From JANXQG01 sp963780045 (GTDB lineage: Bacteria > Planctomycetota > Planctomycetia > Pirellulales > Thermoguttaceae), in the NCBI GenBank assembly GCA_963780045.1, contig CAVZZZ010000001.1, positions 2,542,001 to 2,606,000 on the forward strand: 64,000 nucleotides of DNA. Direction: 5' to 3'. Below, in pieces: positions 44,837 through 55,100 of this stretch. A program made the translations under genes and the position numbers. How positions within the stretch are numbered: the stretch's first letter is position 1; every line of letters begins with the position of its first letter. The notes beneath the pieces are model-generated. The model saw only the letters and a program-made list of their open reading frames with translations, was not told where the DNA came from and did not search any database.

Positions 44837-46907
44837 TCAGATAGCCTCCTCCAATCGGTGCGCACCGCCGGTCGCGCCCGACGTCCATATGGCAGGGCGC
44901 CGCATCAAAACAAATCTCACGCAAAGACGCGAAGGCGCAAAGCCGCAAATCTCCCCGAACGCAATACCGAGGATCGTTGCGAGCAAGGCGATCGCGCCCG
45001 GCTCGGGCACGGGAGTGCCGGCCGGCGACGGCGATTCTTGCCCAGTTTCAGGCCCGGCGGCGCCGGAGGCCGCCAGCGTGGAAAACTTCGAAGCATTGCC
45101 GACGATCACATCTGCCCGGTCGACAATTGCGTGCGGGCTGGTGAGAATCAGCTTGCCGGCCGAAACCGTCGTCAGGCCCGTGAAGTTGTTGCTTCCAGAG
45201 AGCACGAGCACGCCCGGTCCGGTTGTTGTGAGTCCGCCGCTGCCGCTGATCGTGCCGGAGAGCCGAACGGTTCCGCCCGCCGCCGCGTTCAGAAGCAGGT
45301 CTTGGTCCAGGTTGACATTGCCGCTGAACTGGGCTGTGCCAGAGTGGATCGTCGCGCCCAAAGTGCTGGTCCCTCCCGATCCGCCGGACACGTCGATTGT
45401 GTTGGAAACCGTCACGGCACTGCCGGCCAAAAGTGCAGTGTCGTCTGACGCAAAGCCGAGCGTTAACGTCCCACTGCCCAGGGCGCTGTTGTTGCCCACG
45501 GTCACCGTGCCGTCGGTAACGGTCAACCCGCCGCTAAAGGAGTTGCTGCCGGACAGGTTCAGCGTGCCCTTGCCGAATTTGACGATCGACTGCGCCGGAG
45601 TTGGAGATCGCGCCCGACACGGTCAACGAATCGGTTGCGCTGAGCGTCGTGACGTCCAGCCCATTGGCCAAGACGATGGGAGAACTGATCGTATCGCTGC
45701 CTGCGTAAACAAAGACCCGCGAGCGGTCGCCGGGAAGCTGGAAGGTGAGCGTGCCGCCGGAAATCGTATAACCGTCGGCCGCATTGTTGAAGTTGACGGT
45801 GCCGACCGTTTCCGCGGTACTCAGGCTGACGGTCCGCGGCGCGGTGGCCTTGCCCGCAAAAGTGGCGATCATGCCCGCGCCGGCGGGCAGTGAGCCCGAC
45901 CAATTGCCGGCGCTGGACCACGCGCCGCTGCCATCGACGTTCCAGACCCCCAGATTGCTGGATGCGTCGAGCTTTACATTGCTGGAGCTGATGACCACAT
46001 TGGCGTAGGTGATCGGGCTGGTCAGTCCGCCGCCGCTGAAACTCACGGTGTACGTGCCGGCAGCCAGCGGCAGGCTGTAGCCGCCGCTAGTCCAAGTGGA
46101 CGTGGAACTTGCGGTGCCACTTCCCACCGGCGTGGCGGCAACGGTCACGCCGCCAAGTCCTTCGCCGGGATCGTAAAAGTCGTTGACCGTGGCAGTGTCG
46201 TTGTAAACTACGCCAGTCAGTATGGGGTTGCCACTGAAAGAGCCGTTCGAGTAGGCGAAATCCTGGGTGGTGATTACCGCGTACCACCGGCCGCTGCCGC
46301 CGGGCGGGGTGTAGCTGGCAGAAGTCGTGGCCGCGATTCCAAAGCCGATTTCTTTCATCGAATCGTTCAACAGGTTCTCGCGATGCCCCCGTCCCGCGAC
46401 GTTGCCGTCGATGAACAGCCCTTCATACTGGCTCTCCACCAGCGCGGCGTTAACAGCAAGCGGGCCGCTGGAATAATTGAGCGCGAGGTTCTCGGCCCAA
46501 CCCCAGGACCCCGTGAACACATATCCGGCTGCTTGCATCCGCGTTTGCGGCGTTGTCCCGCCGTAATCGTGCTCGAACGCATTGTTGTTCAGCAGCGACT
46601 GGCTGTAGGTGAGTGCGGACTGGATAAGATCAACGTTGAAGGCCAGCGGCTGCCGCGTTTCGGGGCCGAGCAGGTTCGACGTAATGCCCTCGTTCAGGTC
46701 TGGCGGCTGGGGGTTGCCCGTATCGCCCCAGGTCTGGTTCCGCAGCCGGTAGACCTCGGCATCCGGGTTCAGGCGAGCCCGGTTGACGACCTCCAGCATG
46801 TACTGCTCTTCATCGGTTGGCGTATCGCCTGCGACGGCGGAGGCGGCGGTGCAGAGCAGTGCCAGGAGGGCCGTAAGGATCGTGTCGCGAAAGGTCGTTG
46901 GAGACAT
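44837..46907 (-). CDS. CAP/SCP-domain protein with beta-strand repeats and PEP-CTERM anchor, one frameshift
   Basis: Signal peptide after MSPTTFRD (TILTALLALLCTAASAVA). The CAP domain begins EEQYMLEVVNRARLNPDAEV and includes FEHDYGGTTPQTRMQAAGY, GWAENLAL and GHRENLLNDSMKEIGFGIA. Next is a Cna_B-like domain (TGVVYNDTATVNDFYDPGEG) and an autotransporter-associated beta-strand region (WNVDGSGAWSSAGNWSGSLP). An extra base near 45588 shifts to FGKGTLNLSGSNSFSGGLTV. The PEP-CTERM signal is VPEPGAIALLATILGIAF; beyond it the expected basic tail and stop are replaced by about 40 residues read from repeat G. Probably sorted by an exosortase encoded elsewhere. Confidence 0.82.
44912..44955. repeat. Family G repeat at the 3' end of the CAP gene
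   Basis: AATCTCACGCAAAGACGCGA, then AGGCGCAAAGCCGCAAATCT. It is translated at the extreme C-terminus of the CAP protein as CGFAPSRLCVRFVL. Confidence 0.7.
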
Positions 46908-47019
46908 AAGGCGCCCTCGTTTTTTCCGGACATGCGGCTTTTCCTGAACCTGCGGCCCATCTGCCAATTGTACGCGAAAGAAACAAGGGATTTGGCATTT
47001 CCATCGGACTTCGATGTTG

Positions 47020-48246
47020 CTAGGGGCGGCGGGTCAGTCCAGTGCCGACCTTCCAGTCTTCCTCGGTGATCTCGCCGGCGAAGCTGCCCGCGCCGGTCGC
47101 CCAATAGCAGGGCGATTGGAGCCAGGTGACCTTCTTGACGCCGAAGTAGCGCGTGTCAATGGCGACGTCGGTGTCAAGGGCGAAGGCCAAATGATCGCCT
47201 TTGTCGCGGCCGAAGTATTCAAGCTTGTCCGTGCTTTTATCCCAGAGGACGGCGGACGAGACATCGACCGGCGCCCAGCCGACGCCCTGGGCGAAGAACT
47301 CCGCCTTGACGTGTTCCTGGTCGTCGGAGTGCTTGCCGTGCGTGGCGGAGATCGCCCAGCGGCCCACCAAGGCGCGGGCCGGGATGCCTTGCGACCGCAT
47401 CGCCGCGACGAACAGCACGGAAAGGCCGCCGCAGTCCGATTTCTTCACCGCGCAAACATGGGCCAGCGAGCGATCTTGTTCGTCGCCAGAGTATTCGTAA
47501 CGGAAGTTCTTGACCAGAAAGAGAAAAGCGCGGCGGGCGAAGTCAACTTCGCCTTCCTTCGCGCTGCGCGTCAGCCCGCTTTGGACCATCCATTCGCGGA
47601 AGGATGCGTTCGTGTAGTCGCAGAGTCCAGCGGGCCGCAGGCGCAAGCGCCGCTCGGCCGGCGTAAGATTTGCGACCGCCGGCTGGTCTCTTTTGTCATC
47701 CGCGGCAATCAGTCGTCGGGAGAAAAGCTGCGCGTCGAATTGAAACTCCAGCGATGCGTCGTGCCACTGCGCCTCGTCGGTGACCGCTACTTCCGCCCTT
47801 AACAGCGGCCGGCGAAGCGGACTGACGTCGGTGACAAGTGTGCCCGCGGGCGTCATCGTCGCTCGAGAAATCGTTTGGCTGGGCAAGTCCGGCGGGCGCG
47901 GGGCGAAGAAAATCCATTTGGTTGCCGTGAGCTTGGGCTCATGTATCCTGCAGGCGTAAATTGCAGTGACGTGTTTGGCAAGATCGATCTTGAGTGCGTA
48001 CTTCCCGTTCAGGTTCGGCGGGACGATGGACAAGGCCGCGATGGCTCGTTCCTCGGCGGGCAACAGGACCGCTTCCGTCGGTTCGCTCGGATAGGCCCGC
48101 TGGGCGGCGAGGCCGCCGATTAAGAGCGCAACGGCGAAGGGCAGGCACACGGCTATGCCGCCAACCCATGCGTGAGGGATTGTTGCCGCCCAGAAGATCG
48201 TATGGCACTGCGCAGCAGTCGGCCAAAGCGATTCTTTCTTAAGCAT
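47020..48246 (-). CDS. Exported transglutaminase-like cysteine protease-fold protein
   Basis: 408 residues from the ATG at 48246 (GAAGGT upstream). A membrane-spanning or uncleaved signal segment (IAVCLPFAVALLIGGLAA) lies at residues about 29-47. The transglutaminase core carries the triad: KSDCGGLSVLFVAAMRSQGI (Cys), HGKHSDDQEHVKAEFFAQGV (His) and GWAPVDVSSA (Asp). The N-terminal domain (EPKLTATKWIFFAPRPPDLP) is the usual beta domain of transglutaminase-fold periplasmic proteins. Substrate unknown. Confidence 0.82.
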   Translation of the reverse strand: MLKKESLWPTAAQCHTIFWAATIPHAWVGGIAVCLPFAVALLIGGLAAQRAYPSEPTEAVLLPAEERAIAALSIVPPNLNGKYALKIDLAKHVTAIYACRIHEPKLTATKWIFFAPRPPDLPSQTISRATMTPAGTLVTDVSPLRRPLLRAEVAVTDEAQWHDASLEFQFDAQLFSRRLIAADDKRDQPAVANLTPAERRLRLRPAGLCDYTNASFREWMVQSGLTRSAKEGEVDFARRAFLFLVKNFRYEYSGDEQDRSLAHVCAVKKSDCGGLSVLFVAAMRSQGIPARALVGRWAISATHGKHSDDQEHVKAEFFAQGVGWAPVDVSSAVLWDKSTDKLEYFGRDKGDHLAFALDTDVAIDTRYFGVKKVTWLQSPCYWATGAGSFAGEITEEDWKVGTGLTRRP

Positions 48247-48279
48247 CGTGTAGACCTTCTCAGCGGAACGGATGGGCAA

Positions 48280-48539
48280 GACCCTTTTGGCGGCGAATGG
48301 CCGATCGCAAGAGGTTGATGTCGGCGATTACTGCCATCGTAGCCGCTGACCACCGCCGGTCAATCCCCCGAAGCTTCACGAAGGCTTCCGTACAACCACG
48401 CGGCCTCCCAGCAACACAAATCTGACGCAAAGACGCAGAGGCGCTAAGCCGCAAATCGCCTCTTTTTCGCGCCTTTGCGGCTTGGCGACATTGCGTAAGA
48501 ATTGAATCCACTGAAAGCCCAATAAGTCGCATCCAAGCC
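48280..48539. other. Intergenic region with a family G repeat
   Basis: About 260 bp without a gene. AATCTGACGCAAAGACGCAG and GGCGCTAAGCCGCAAATCGC (48416-48457) are the family G repeat, followed by a diverged inverted piece (CGCGCCTTTGCGGCTTGGCG). Confidence 0.55.
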
Positions 48540-49463
48540 CTACGCCTTCAGGGGATATCGTCTCCATATTTCGCCGGCGTCGGCGCGAAAACTGGTCCCG
48601 TGGAGAATGTCGGCGAGGACCTCGACCGTATCGACTACCGTTACCCCAGAACGGTTGAAATAGCGGTTGCCGTCGGCGAAGAAGACTTTTCCTTCTCGCA
48701 CCGCCCGCAGTTCGCGCCAGCCAGGATAGCTTTCCATAAAGGCCGCTTCGCGCACGGCCCGCGGCAAGTCGTAACCGCAAGGAGCAATGATGAGGTATTC
48801 GGGGTCGCCGCCGCGAACGGCTGCCCAGTCGATGGCCGCGGAATAGTCGTCCGGCTTTCCCAACGCGGGCTGGCCGCCGGCAAGCTCGACAAGCTCCGGG
48901 CCCCAGTTGCCCATCGCAAACACGGGGGCGGTCCACTCCAAGACGGCTACGCTCACGCGGCGGCAAGCGGCGACGCGCTCGCGGACGCGGGCCGTGCGCT
49001 GCGACATTCGCGCAACCAGCGCCTCACCGTCGGCCGCCCGGCCCAGCGCGGCGGCGATCTGTTTCACGTCCTCGTAAATGCCGCCGAGCGATCCGGCCTG
49101 CAGGGCGACGATTGCAGCGGAGAGCGGACTGCAACCGGCCGCCGATTCGCCTTGAGTCACGTCCGATGGCGTCACCGCGCAGACAGGGCAATGCGATTGG
49201 GCGATCAGCAGATCCGGCTGGAGCGAACGAATCCTTTCCGTATCGACGAAGTAGAGCGGCTCGCTGGCCTTGAGGCGACGGCGGACCTCGCGATCGATTT
49301 CCAGGCTGGACATCTCCGTATCGAACACCGGCCGCGTACACTGCGGCAGGCCGCGGACCCACGAAGGATTGTCGCATTCGTGCGAGCGGCCGACGAGCGC
49401 GGCTCCGGCGCCCAGCGCGCAGGTGATTTCCGTTCCACCGGCAAGCAACGAGACGACGCGCAT
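48540..49463 (-). CDS. Cobalamin-binding / BtuF-like protein without signal peptide
   Basis: 307 residues of the periplasmic-binding class III fold: RVVSLLAGGTEITCALGAGA, SHECDNPSWVRGLPQCTRPV, SLQPDLLIAQSHCPVCAVTP and GNWGPELVELAGGQPALGKP are typical of the cobalamin-binding subfamily found next to B12 genes. No signal peptide, which is common in this subfamily and leaves location uncertain. It is the last gene of a minus-strand run after the epimerase and GH20-like genes (29 bp gap). Confidence 0.8.
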   Translation of the reverse strand: MRVVSLLAGGTEITCALGAGAALVGRSHECDNPSWVRGLPQCTRPVFDTEMSSLEIDREVRRRLKASEPLYFVDTERIRSLQPDLLIAQSHCPVCAVTPSDVTQGESAAGCSPLSAAIVALQAGSLGGIYEDVKQIAAALGRAADGEALVARMSQRTARVRERVAACRRVSVAVLEWTAPVFAMGNWGPELVELAGGQPALGKPDDYSAAIDWAAVRGGDPEYLIIAPCGYDLPRAVREAAFMESYPGWRELRAVREGKVFFADGNRYFNRSGVTVVDTVEVLADILHGTSFRADAGEIWRRYPLKA

Positions 49464-49492
49464 GAATCCCTCCTTCGAGAGGAATTGTACAC

Positions 49493-50581
49493 CTACGACT
49501 TCATCGCCGCGGCCACCAACTCGATGGCCTCGATATGTACTTTCCGGAAGCGCTCCAAGGTCGGCCGCCAGGGCGTTTGCAAGAAGCCCTTGAGTCGCTC
49601 CGGCGCGATCGTGCGCCGGCAGAACTTCACCGTTTCGGCAAAGTTCTCCCGATGCTCGAAATTCGAGCCGGTCGGCACCTGGTCGAAGCCGTGCCGCTCA
49701 AGGTCGAGGTAGAAATCGACGGCGGTTTGTCCTTTGGGCAGCGTGGCCCCGTAGTACCAGTTGCTCTGCAGCACGCTTTTAGGCGCGCGCTTCAGGAAGT
49801 CCTCGCGATGCAGCCAACCGTAGTCCGACCAGATCCACGGCCGAACGCCGTTCCGTTGGACCTCGGCGACAAAGAACTCGAAGTCGTGCCACCACAAATC
49901 ATGCTGCCGGACAACGACGTAGTCGTTGTTCCGCTGGTTGCCGGCGGTCTCCTCGTCGTAGCCCAGGTGGAAGAACCGCGGCCGGTCGAACAGTTTCGCG
50001 ACTTCGGCGATCAGCTCGCGGCAGACCTTGTAATATGTCGGCGTGGAGATTTGGCGGCGGTAAGGTCCCAGCCAAACATCGTGGGCGGTGGAGAAGTTGA
50101 GCTTGGGGATCGGCTCCAGGCCCAGTTTCCGCACGCGGTCCAACTCCTTGCCGAGCCGCGCGGGCGACCAGGCGTTCGCCACGGCAATTTCGGGATGGCT
50201 CTCGTAACGCACGCCGTCACCGAGGTCGATCAAGAGGAGATTCATTCCTGCATCAGCCATTCGCGCGGTGAGATCGGTCCAAAGGCCCTCGTCAAATCGC
50301 AAATAGGGCCGCCAGCAATTAATCTCGGTACGCGCCCTGGTCATGCCCGGCAACTGTTCGACGATGCGGTCGCACCACATGTTGTAGCTGAGGTGGAGCA
50401 GATTGCCCCAAATCAGTTTGGATCGCGGCGCTGCAGCCGGTGAATTCGTTGCCTGCGGAGCTGGCGGCGGCTCCGCACCCACGAGCGGAACTGCCGCGAG
50501 TGTCGCCAGCGCCCCGCCGGCTTGTGCCAAGAGAGTTCGGCGCGAAACGCCATCGGTGGCAGCGAATGGTAGGTCCCTCAA
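49493..50581 (-). CDS. Tat-exported GH20-like (hexosaminidase-fold) protein
   Basis: 362 residues with a twin-arginine signal (GVSRRTLLAQAGGALATLAA). The barrel shows MADAGMNLLLIDLGDGVRYE, LEPIPKLNFSTAHDVWLGPY, RPRFFHLGYDEETAGNQRNN (the H-L-G-x-DE pattern resembling the GH20 HxGGDE active site) and GVRPWIWSDYGWLHREDFLK. The acidic pair suggests hydrolase activity on amino-sugar glycans, but this is inference. Between a dipeptide epimerase (54 bp upstream) and a BtuF-like gene. Confidence 0.7.
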   Translation of the reverse strand: MRDLPFAATDGVSRRTLLAQAGGALATLAAVPLVGAEPPPAPQATNSPAAAPRSKLIWGNLLHLSYNMWCDRIVEQLPGMTRARTEINCWRPYLRFDEGLWTDLTARMADAGMNLLLIDLGDGVRYESHPEIAVANAWSPARLGKELDRVRKLGLEPIPKLNFSTAHDVWLGPYRRQISTPTYYKVCRELIAEVAKLFDRPRFFHLGYDEETAGNQRNNDYVVVRQHDLWWHDFEFFVAEVQRNGVRPWIWSDYGWLHREDFLKRAPKSVLQSNWYYGATLPKGQTAVDFYLDLERHGFDQVPTGSNFEHRENFAETVKFCRRTIAPERLKGFLQTPWRPTLERFRKVHIEAIELVAAAMKS

Positions 50582-50635
50582 TCTCTCATCCCCTCATCGT
50601 TCATCCTTCATCGTTCATCTCTTCTAACTCTGTCT

Positions 50636-51760
50636 TCACACGTCCGTCAGTCCCAGCCCAGGTCCCTTGGGTAATACCAGCTTGCCTTTCTCCACTTTCA
50701 CGCCTTGGAAGGGATCGTTGGCGATGAGCAAATTGCCGTCCAAATCGGCGTAGTCAACCAGCGGCGAGAGATGGGCGGCGGCCGTCACACTGACGGAACT
50801 CGATACCATGCAGCCGAGCATCGTCTTCATGCCCAGCGCTTTGGCGACTTGGATCATGCGGTAGGCCTCCAATACGCCGCCACTCTTGTCGAGCTTGATG
50901 TTCACGCCGTCGAAGGCGTCCTTCAGCTTGGGAATATCGGACGCCCGGCAGCACGACTCGTCGGCAATGATCGGAATGTGGACACGTTTGCGGACCCAGC
51001 GGGTTTCTTCAATCATCTCGGCAGGCATCGGCTGCTCCATGAACTCGACGCCCTGCTTCTCCAGCCAATTGATTTTGCGAACGGCCTCTTCTTTGTCTTT
51101 CCAGCCTTCATTGGCGTCGACGCGCAACGGCTTCTTGGTGACGCTGCGAACGGCCTCGATCGTCGGCTCGTCGGTGGCGAGCCCCACTTTGATCTTCAGC
51201 ACCGGATAGTCGGCCGCCTCGCGGGTCTTTTGCCGGGTGATTTCGGGCGTGTCGATGCCAATCGAGAACGTCGTGACCGGCGCGTCGGCGGGGTCCAAGC
51301 CGAAATAGCTGTAGAGCGGCACGCCGAGCTTCTTGCCGACCCAATCCATGAGGGCGATATCGACCGCCGCCTTGCCGGCCCAATTGCCATCCACGCGCTG
51401 GAACACGCGCGCCATGATTTTGGCGAACTGCGCGGGATCGGCGGAAACAAGCAGGTCGCGGACCGATTCGGCGGCCTTCCGTGCGGCCTCGGCGTTTTCG
51501 TGGTAACGTACAATCGGGGCACCTTCGCCGTGGCCCGTGATGCCGTCACGGCAATACGTTACGTGCAGCGTGTCGCGGAAAGTGCTCGACGACATCGTGG
51601 TGGTCCAGGTATGCCGCAGCTTTAGGCGGACGATTTTTGTGGTCAGACTTGCAGCAGTGGTTGCCGCCGCCATTGTCGGTACGGCTCCTGATAGCGCGGC
51701 GGCGGGCCCCGCCGCCGCGGCCATTCTCATAAAATTCCTGCGGTCCATTTCGTTGTCCAA
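50636..51760 (-). CDS. Exported L-Ala-D/L-Glu epimerase-like enolase-superfamily enzyme
   Basis: 374 residues. Tat-type signal DRRNFMRMAAAAGPAAALSG; the ATG at 51748 is an alternative start. The barrel has the catalytic lysine in YPVLKIKVGLATDEPTIEAV (KxK), metal ligands in RVDANEGWKDKEEA, EFMEQPMPAEM and IIADESCCRASD, and the second lysine in GVNIKLDKSGGVLEAYRMI. This set matches the dipeptide epimerase subgroup of the MLE family, which acts on murein-derived L-Ala-D-Glu. Exported location is unusual compared with cytoplasmic E. coli YcjG. First gene of the epimerase, GH20-like, BtuF-like run. Confidence 0.82.
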   Translation of the reverse strand: MDNEMDRRNFMRMAAAAGPAAALSGAVPTMAAATTAASLTTKIVRLKLRHTWTTTMSSSTFRDTLHVTYCRDGITGHGEGAPIVRYHENAEAARKAAESVRDLLVSADPAQFAKIMARVFQRVDGNWAGKAAVDIALMDWVGKKLGVPLYSYFGLDPADAPVTTFSIGIDTPEITRQKTREAADYPVLKIKVGLATDEPTIEAVRSVTKKPLRVDANEGWKDKEEAVRKINWLEKQGVEFMEQPMPAEMIEETRWVRKRVHIPIIADESCCRASDIPKLKDAFDGVNIKLDKSGGVLEAYRMIQVAKALGMKTMLGCMVSSSVSVTAAAHLSPLVDYADLDGNLLIANDPFQGVKVEKGKLVLPKGPGLGLTDV

Positions 51761-52025
51761 TTGGTTGATAGATTCAGCTTCTTAGTTTGTGCTTTTGATA
51801 CGTAACCGAGCTTCTGTGAGTTTGCGCGGACATAGGCCGAAAGTCAATCGGCGACAAAACGCCGCAGCAATTCCCTGGCTCAATCTCCGTTTTCTTAGCA
51901 TCAAGTGCGCAATTGGTCCGGTGCGCCGCTCCGTCTTGCACACGGTAAAGTCGAGGCTCGATGCCGTTTTCCTGCGGGGGCAAAAGCAAAGAAAACAGTA
52001 GCTTGGAATTTTTTGGACAAAATGC

Positions 52026-52054
52026 TTGTGTTAAAAGTCGGGTCTTGGTAGAAT
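52026..52054 (+). promoter_or_regulatory. Putative sigma-70 promoter of the giant repeat protein
   Basis: TTGTGT (52026-52031), 17-base spacer, TAGAAT (52049-52054). Start near 52061 gives a leader of about 93 bases before the ATG at 52154. The rest of 51761-52025 shows no gene. Confidence 0.5.
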
Positions 52055-52153
52055 GAGAGGGTTATGACAGTCATTGCTCCTGGGGGGGCTAATGACGGCC
52101 CGGTGCTGGTGCAGTACGTCGGGCGTGCGTTTCTTACTATGTGGAGGTTTGCC

Positions 52154-55100
52154 ATGCGTCGCACGCGGTTGGTTGTAAGCGTTTCATCTATTCTGTTGCT
52201 GGTCTCGGTCGCAAAGGTTGACGCAGCCACGTATACCTGGGCCAATACCGGTACAGACTGGGGAAATGGAGCCAACTGGGGCGGGACCCCTCCCGGCGGA
52301 TCGGACGTCGGCCAGTTCACCTTGCCCAGCTACAATTTCCAGCCGAACGTCGCCGAGCTGGACACAATTGGCGGTGTGTGGAACACAGGCGCAGGCGCGG
52401 TGACAGTTACCGGGTCATCGATCCTCACGATCAACGGCACCACGATTGGCAGCAACGTCAATACCGGCATCGAGCTTGACCCTAGTGCGGGCGCGCTTTC
52501 GATCGGCGCCCAAATTGCCTTGGGCGGATCGCAACAGTGGCTCAATAATTCCGGCAGTGCGCTGACGACTACGGGCCCGCTCTACCTCGGCATCAACAGT
52601 CTGACGTTCGCCGGCAGCGGGCAGACGAGCGTTTCCTCGCCCATCACCGGGCAGGGCAATTTGATTGTCGCGTCCGGGGCGAACGTGGTCTTCTCGACAA
52701 CTAGCGCCGCGACTGTCAACAGCTATGTAGGCACAACGCAGATTAACGGCGGCCTGTTGACGTTGCAGGCGCCCGGCGCGTCCGCGACCATCCTTCCGCC
52801 GACGACCGCCGTCTCGGTTACCAGCGGGGGAACGCTGAACCTCAACGGCATCAGTTCCAACATCGGTTCGCTGGCTGGCGACATCACGAGCTTTGTCCAG
52901 TTGGGCGCCGGAACGCTGAGCACCGGCGCAATGAACGCCGTCACGGTGTTCGCCGGCCAAATCAGCGGCCTCGGCGGACTGACCAAGACCGGCGCCGGCA
53001 CACAAACGCTTTCCGGCAACAACACGTATTCGGGCGCGACCACTATCAGCGCCGGCGTGTTGCAGATCGACGGCGGCAGCGCAGCTTCCCGCGAGCAGCA
53101 CAGTATTCTTTCCAGCCTCCGCCACGCTTAACTACCTCAACGACGGTACCGGCAACAATGGCACGATCACCCCGGGAAACAACATCACGATCAGCGCGGC
53201 CGTGACCGCCACCATGAGCGTCGGCGACTTGACGGGCTTGACAACTGGCAACACCGCCGCTTTTGGCGTACTCAGCAACGGCACCAGCGCCAATGCCCTC
53301 GGCAGCACCATCACTTTTACCGCGGCCAACAGCTACAAACAAAGCTACACCGGGTTGAATCTAGCCGGCTTGACCGGAGCCAATACTGTTCTTAACCCGA
53401 CCTCTGGCGCAGTGCTGATCAACGGCCCGGTCAACAACCAGGAATCCGGAACTGTGACCGGCCACTCCGATACGCTCACCGTCCAAGGCACTACCACCGG
53501 CAACCAGATCACCGGCATTATCTCCGACGCCAGCGGTTTCACGAGCGTCGGCAACGGCGATACGCGGGTCACTTCCAACGGCAGCGGGCAGTGGATCCTC
53601 AGCGGCGCGAATACCTATCATGGGCCGACGACGTTCAATGCGACTGCCGGCAGCCTGGAATTCGCGGGCAACAGCGCCTTGCCCGGCGCCACCTCCATCA
53701 TCGGCTCTGGCGGGGCCGGCGCCGGCTTCGCTCCCACGACTACGACTCCATGGCTGCAGATTCGTGCCGACGGCACGGGCAACGGTTCCACGCTCGCTCT
53801 CGGCAACAACATCACGATAATGAGTTCGCAGGGCACGACCGGCATGGGGATCGACGTAGGCAGCCTTAACGGCAGCACCAGCAACGTTACGGTCTCTTTC
53901 GGAACGCTTGCCAACAACACTCCCGCTGCGCTTCCAAACCTAGGCGGATTCTTTTTCACCGGCAACAACAACTACATTGCCCAGATGGCCGTGTTTGCGC
54001 TGGCAGGCTCGTCCGGCGCTACCAACTACATGTCGGCGAGCGGCAACATGAATGTACAAATCGGCAGCCCGCTCGCGCTCTCTGCCAGCGCCGTCTACAG
54101 CCAGGACACTGCCGTGGGCACCGGCTTCGACACGGTAGGTTTCAACGGCACCACGGGCGCCGGTACTAACGGCCTCGGCAACGTCATCTACGGCAGGATC
54201 ACAGACGGCGCCGGCTACGTCCCCTTCGAAGGGCTCCTGGAGGGCGAAACGAACGTGATGATTAACAGTGTCTACAATGGCATTCAGAGCGCGACGCCTA
54301 GCTCCGGCAGCACCTCCCTCTGGACCCTCTCGGGCAGCGAAACCTTCCACGGCTATACCATCGTCAACGGAGGCACGCTCCAATTGGGGACCGGACAACC
54401 CGGCCAGAACGGCTATCTCTACGGCGCCGGCATCCTCTTGAACAGCAGCAGCGCTCCCCGCTATGGTAACCCGCTGCTCGTCGACAACGGGTGGGTGGTT
54501 TACAACAACGCCGACCCGCAGACGATCTTCTACAACATGGCCTCGTTGACCTCCGGCACGCTGGCGAAATCCGGCCCCGGCATTCTCTCCCTTACCTCCA
54601 CCGATAATCTTAACGCGCTCGTCATCAACGGCGGCACGCTGCAGGTCAGCATGGGCAGCATGGGCCAAGCTATCTCGGGGTTCGGCATCACCGCCGGCTC
54701 GATCGCCACTACCGCCCCGATTATCGACAATGCCGCCCTCGTGTACGCGCTCACAGCTGCTACTCCCCTGCCTAATACATTCACTGGCTCAGGCGCGTTC
54801 TACCAAAACGGCACCGGCAGCGTGACGATGTCCTCGATCGCCGGTTTCACGGGCATTTTCGGCGTCAACGCCGGTTCACTGATCCTCAACGGCGCCACCA
54901 AGGCGACGAGTATGACTGCGGCCGGCGCGACGACGCTAAGCGGCACCCTTTCCGCGCCTCAGCGCGGCGGTATCGATGGGCAGCGGCGCCACGCTCGTCG
55001 TCGGCAACGGCGCGACGGGAAGCGACACCTTCAGCAGTCTGGCTTTTACCAGCGGCGGCACCATTAACGCGGGCAGCATTGGCAATTACTACGCTTCCAC

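Noticed and set aside
52064..52153. Upstream ATG for the giant repeat protein
   Set aside because: It would put 30 polar residues before the signal peptide; the ATG at 52154 has GGAGG at the right distance.
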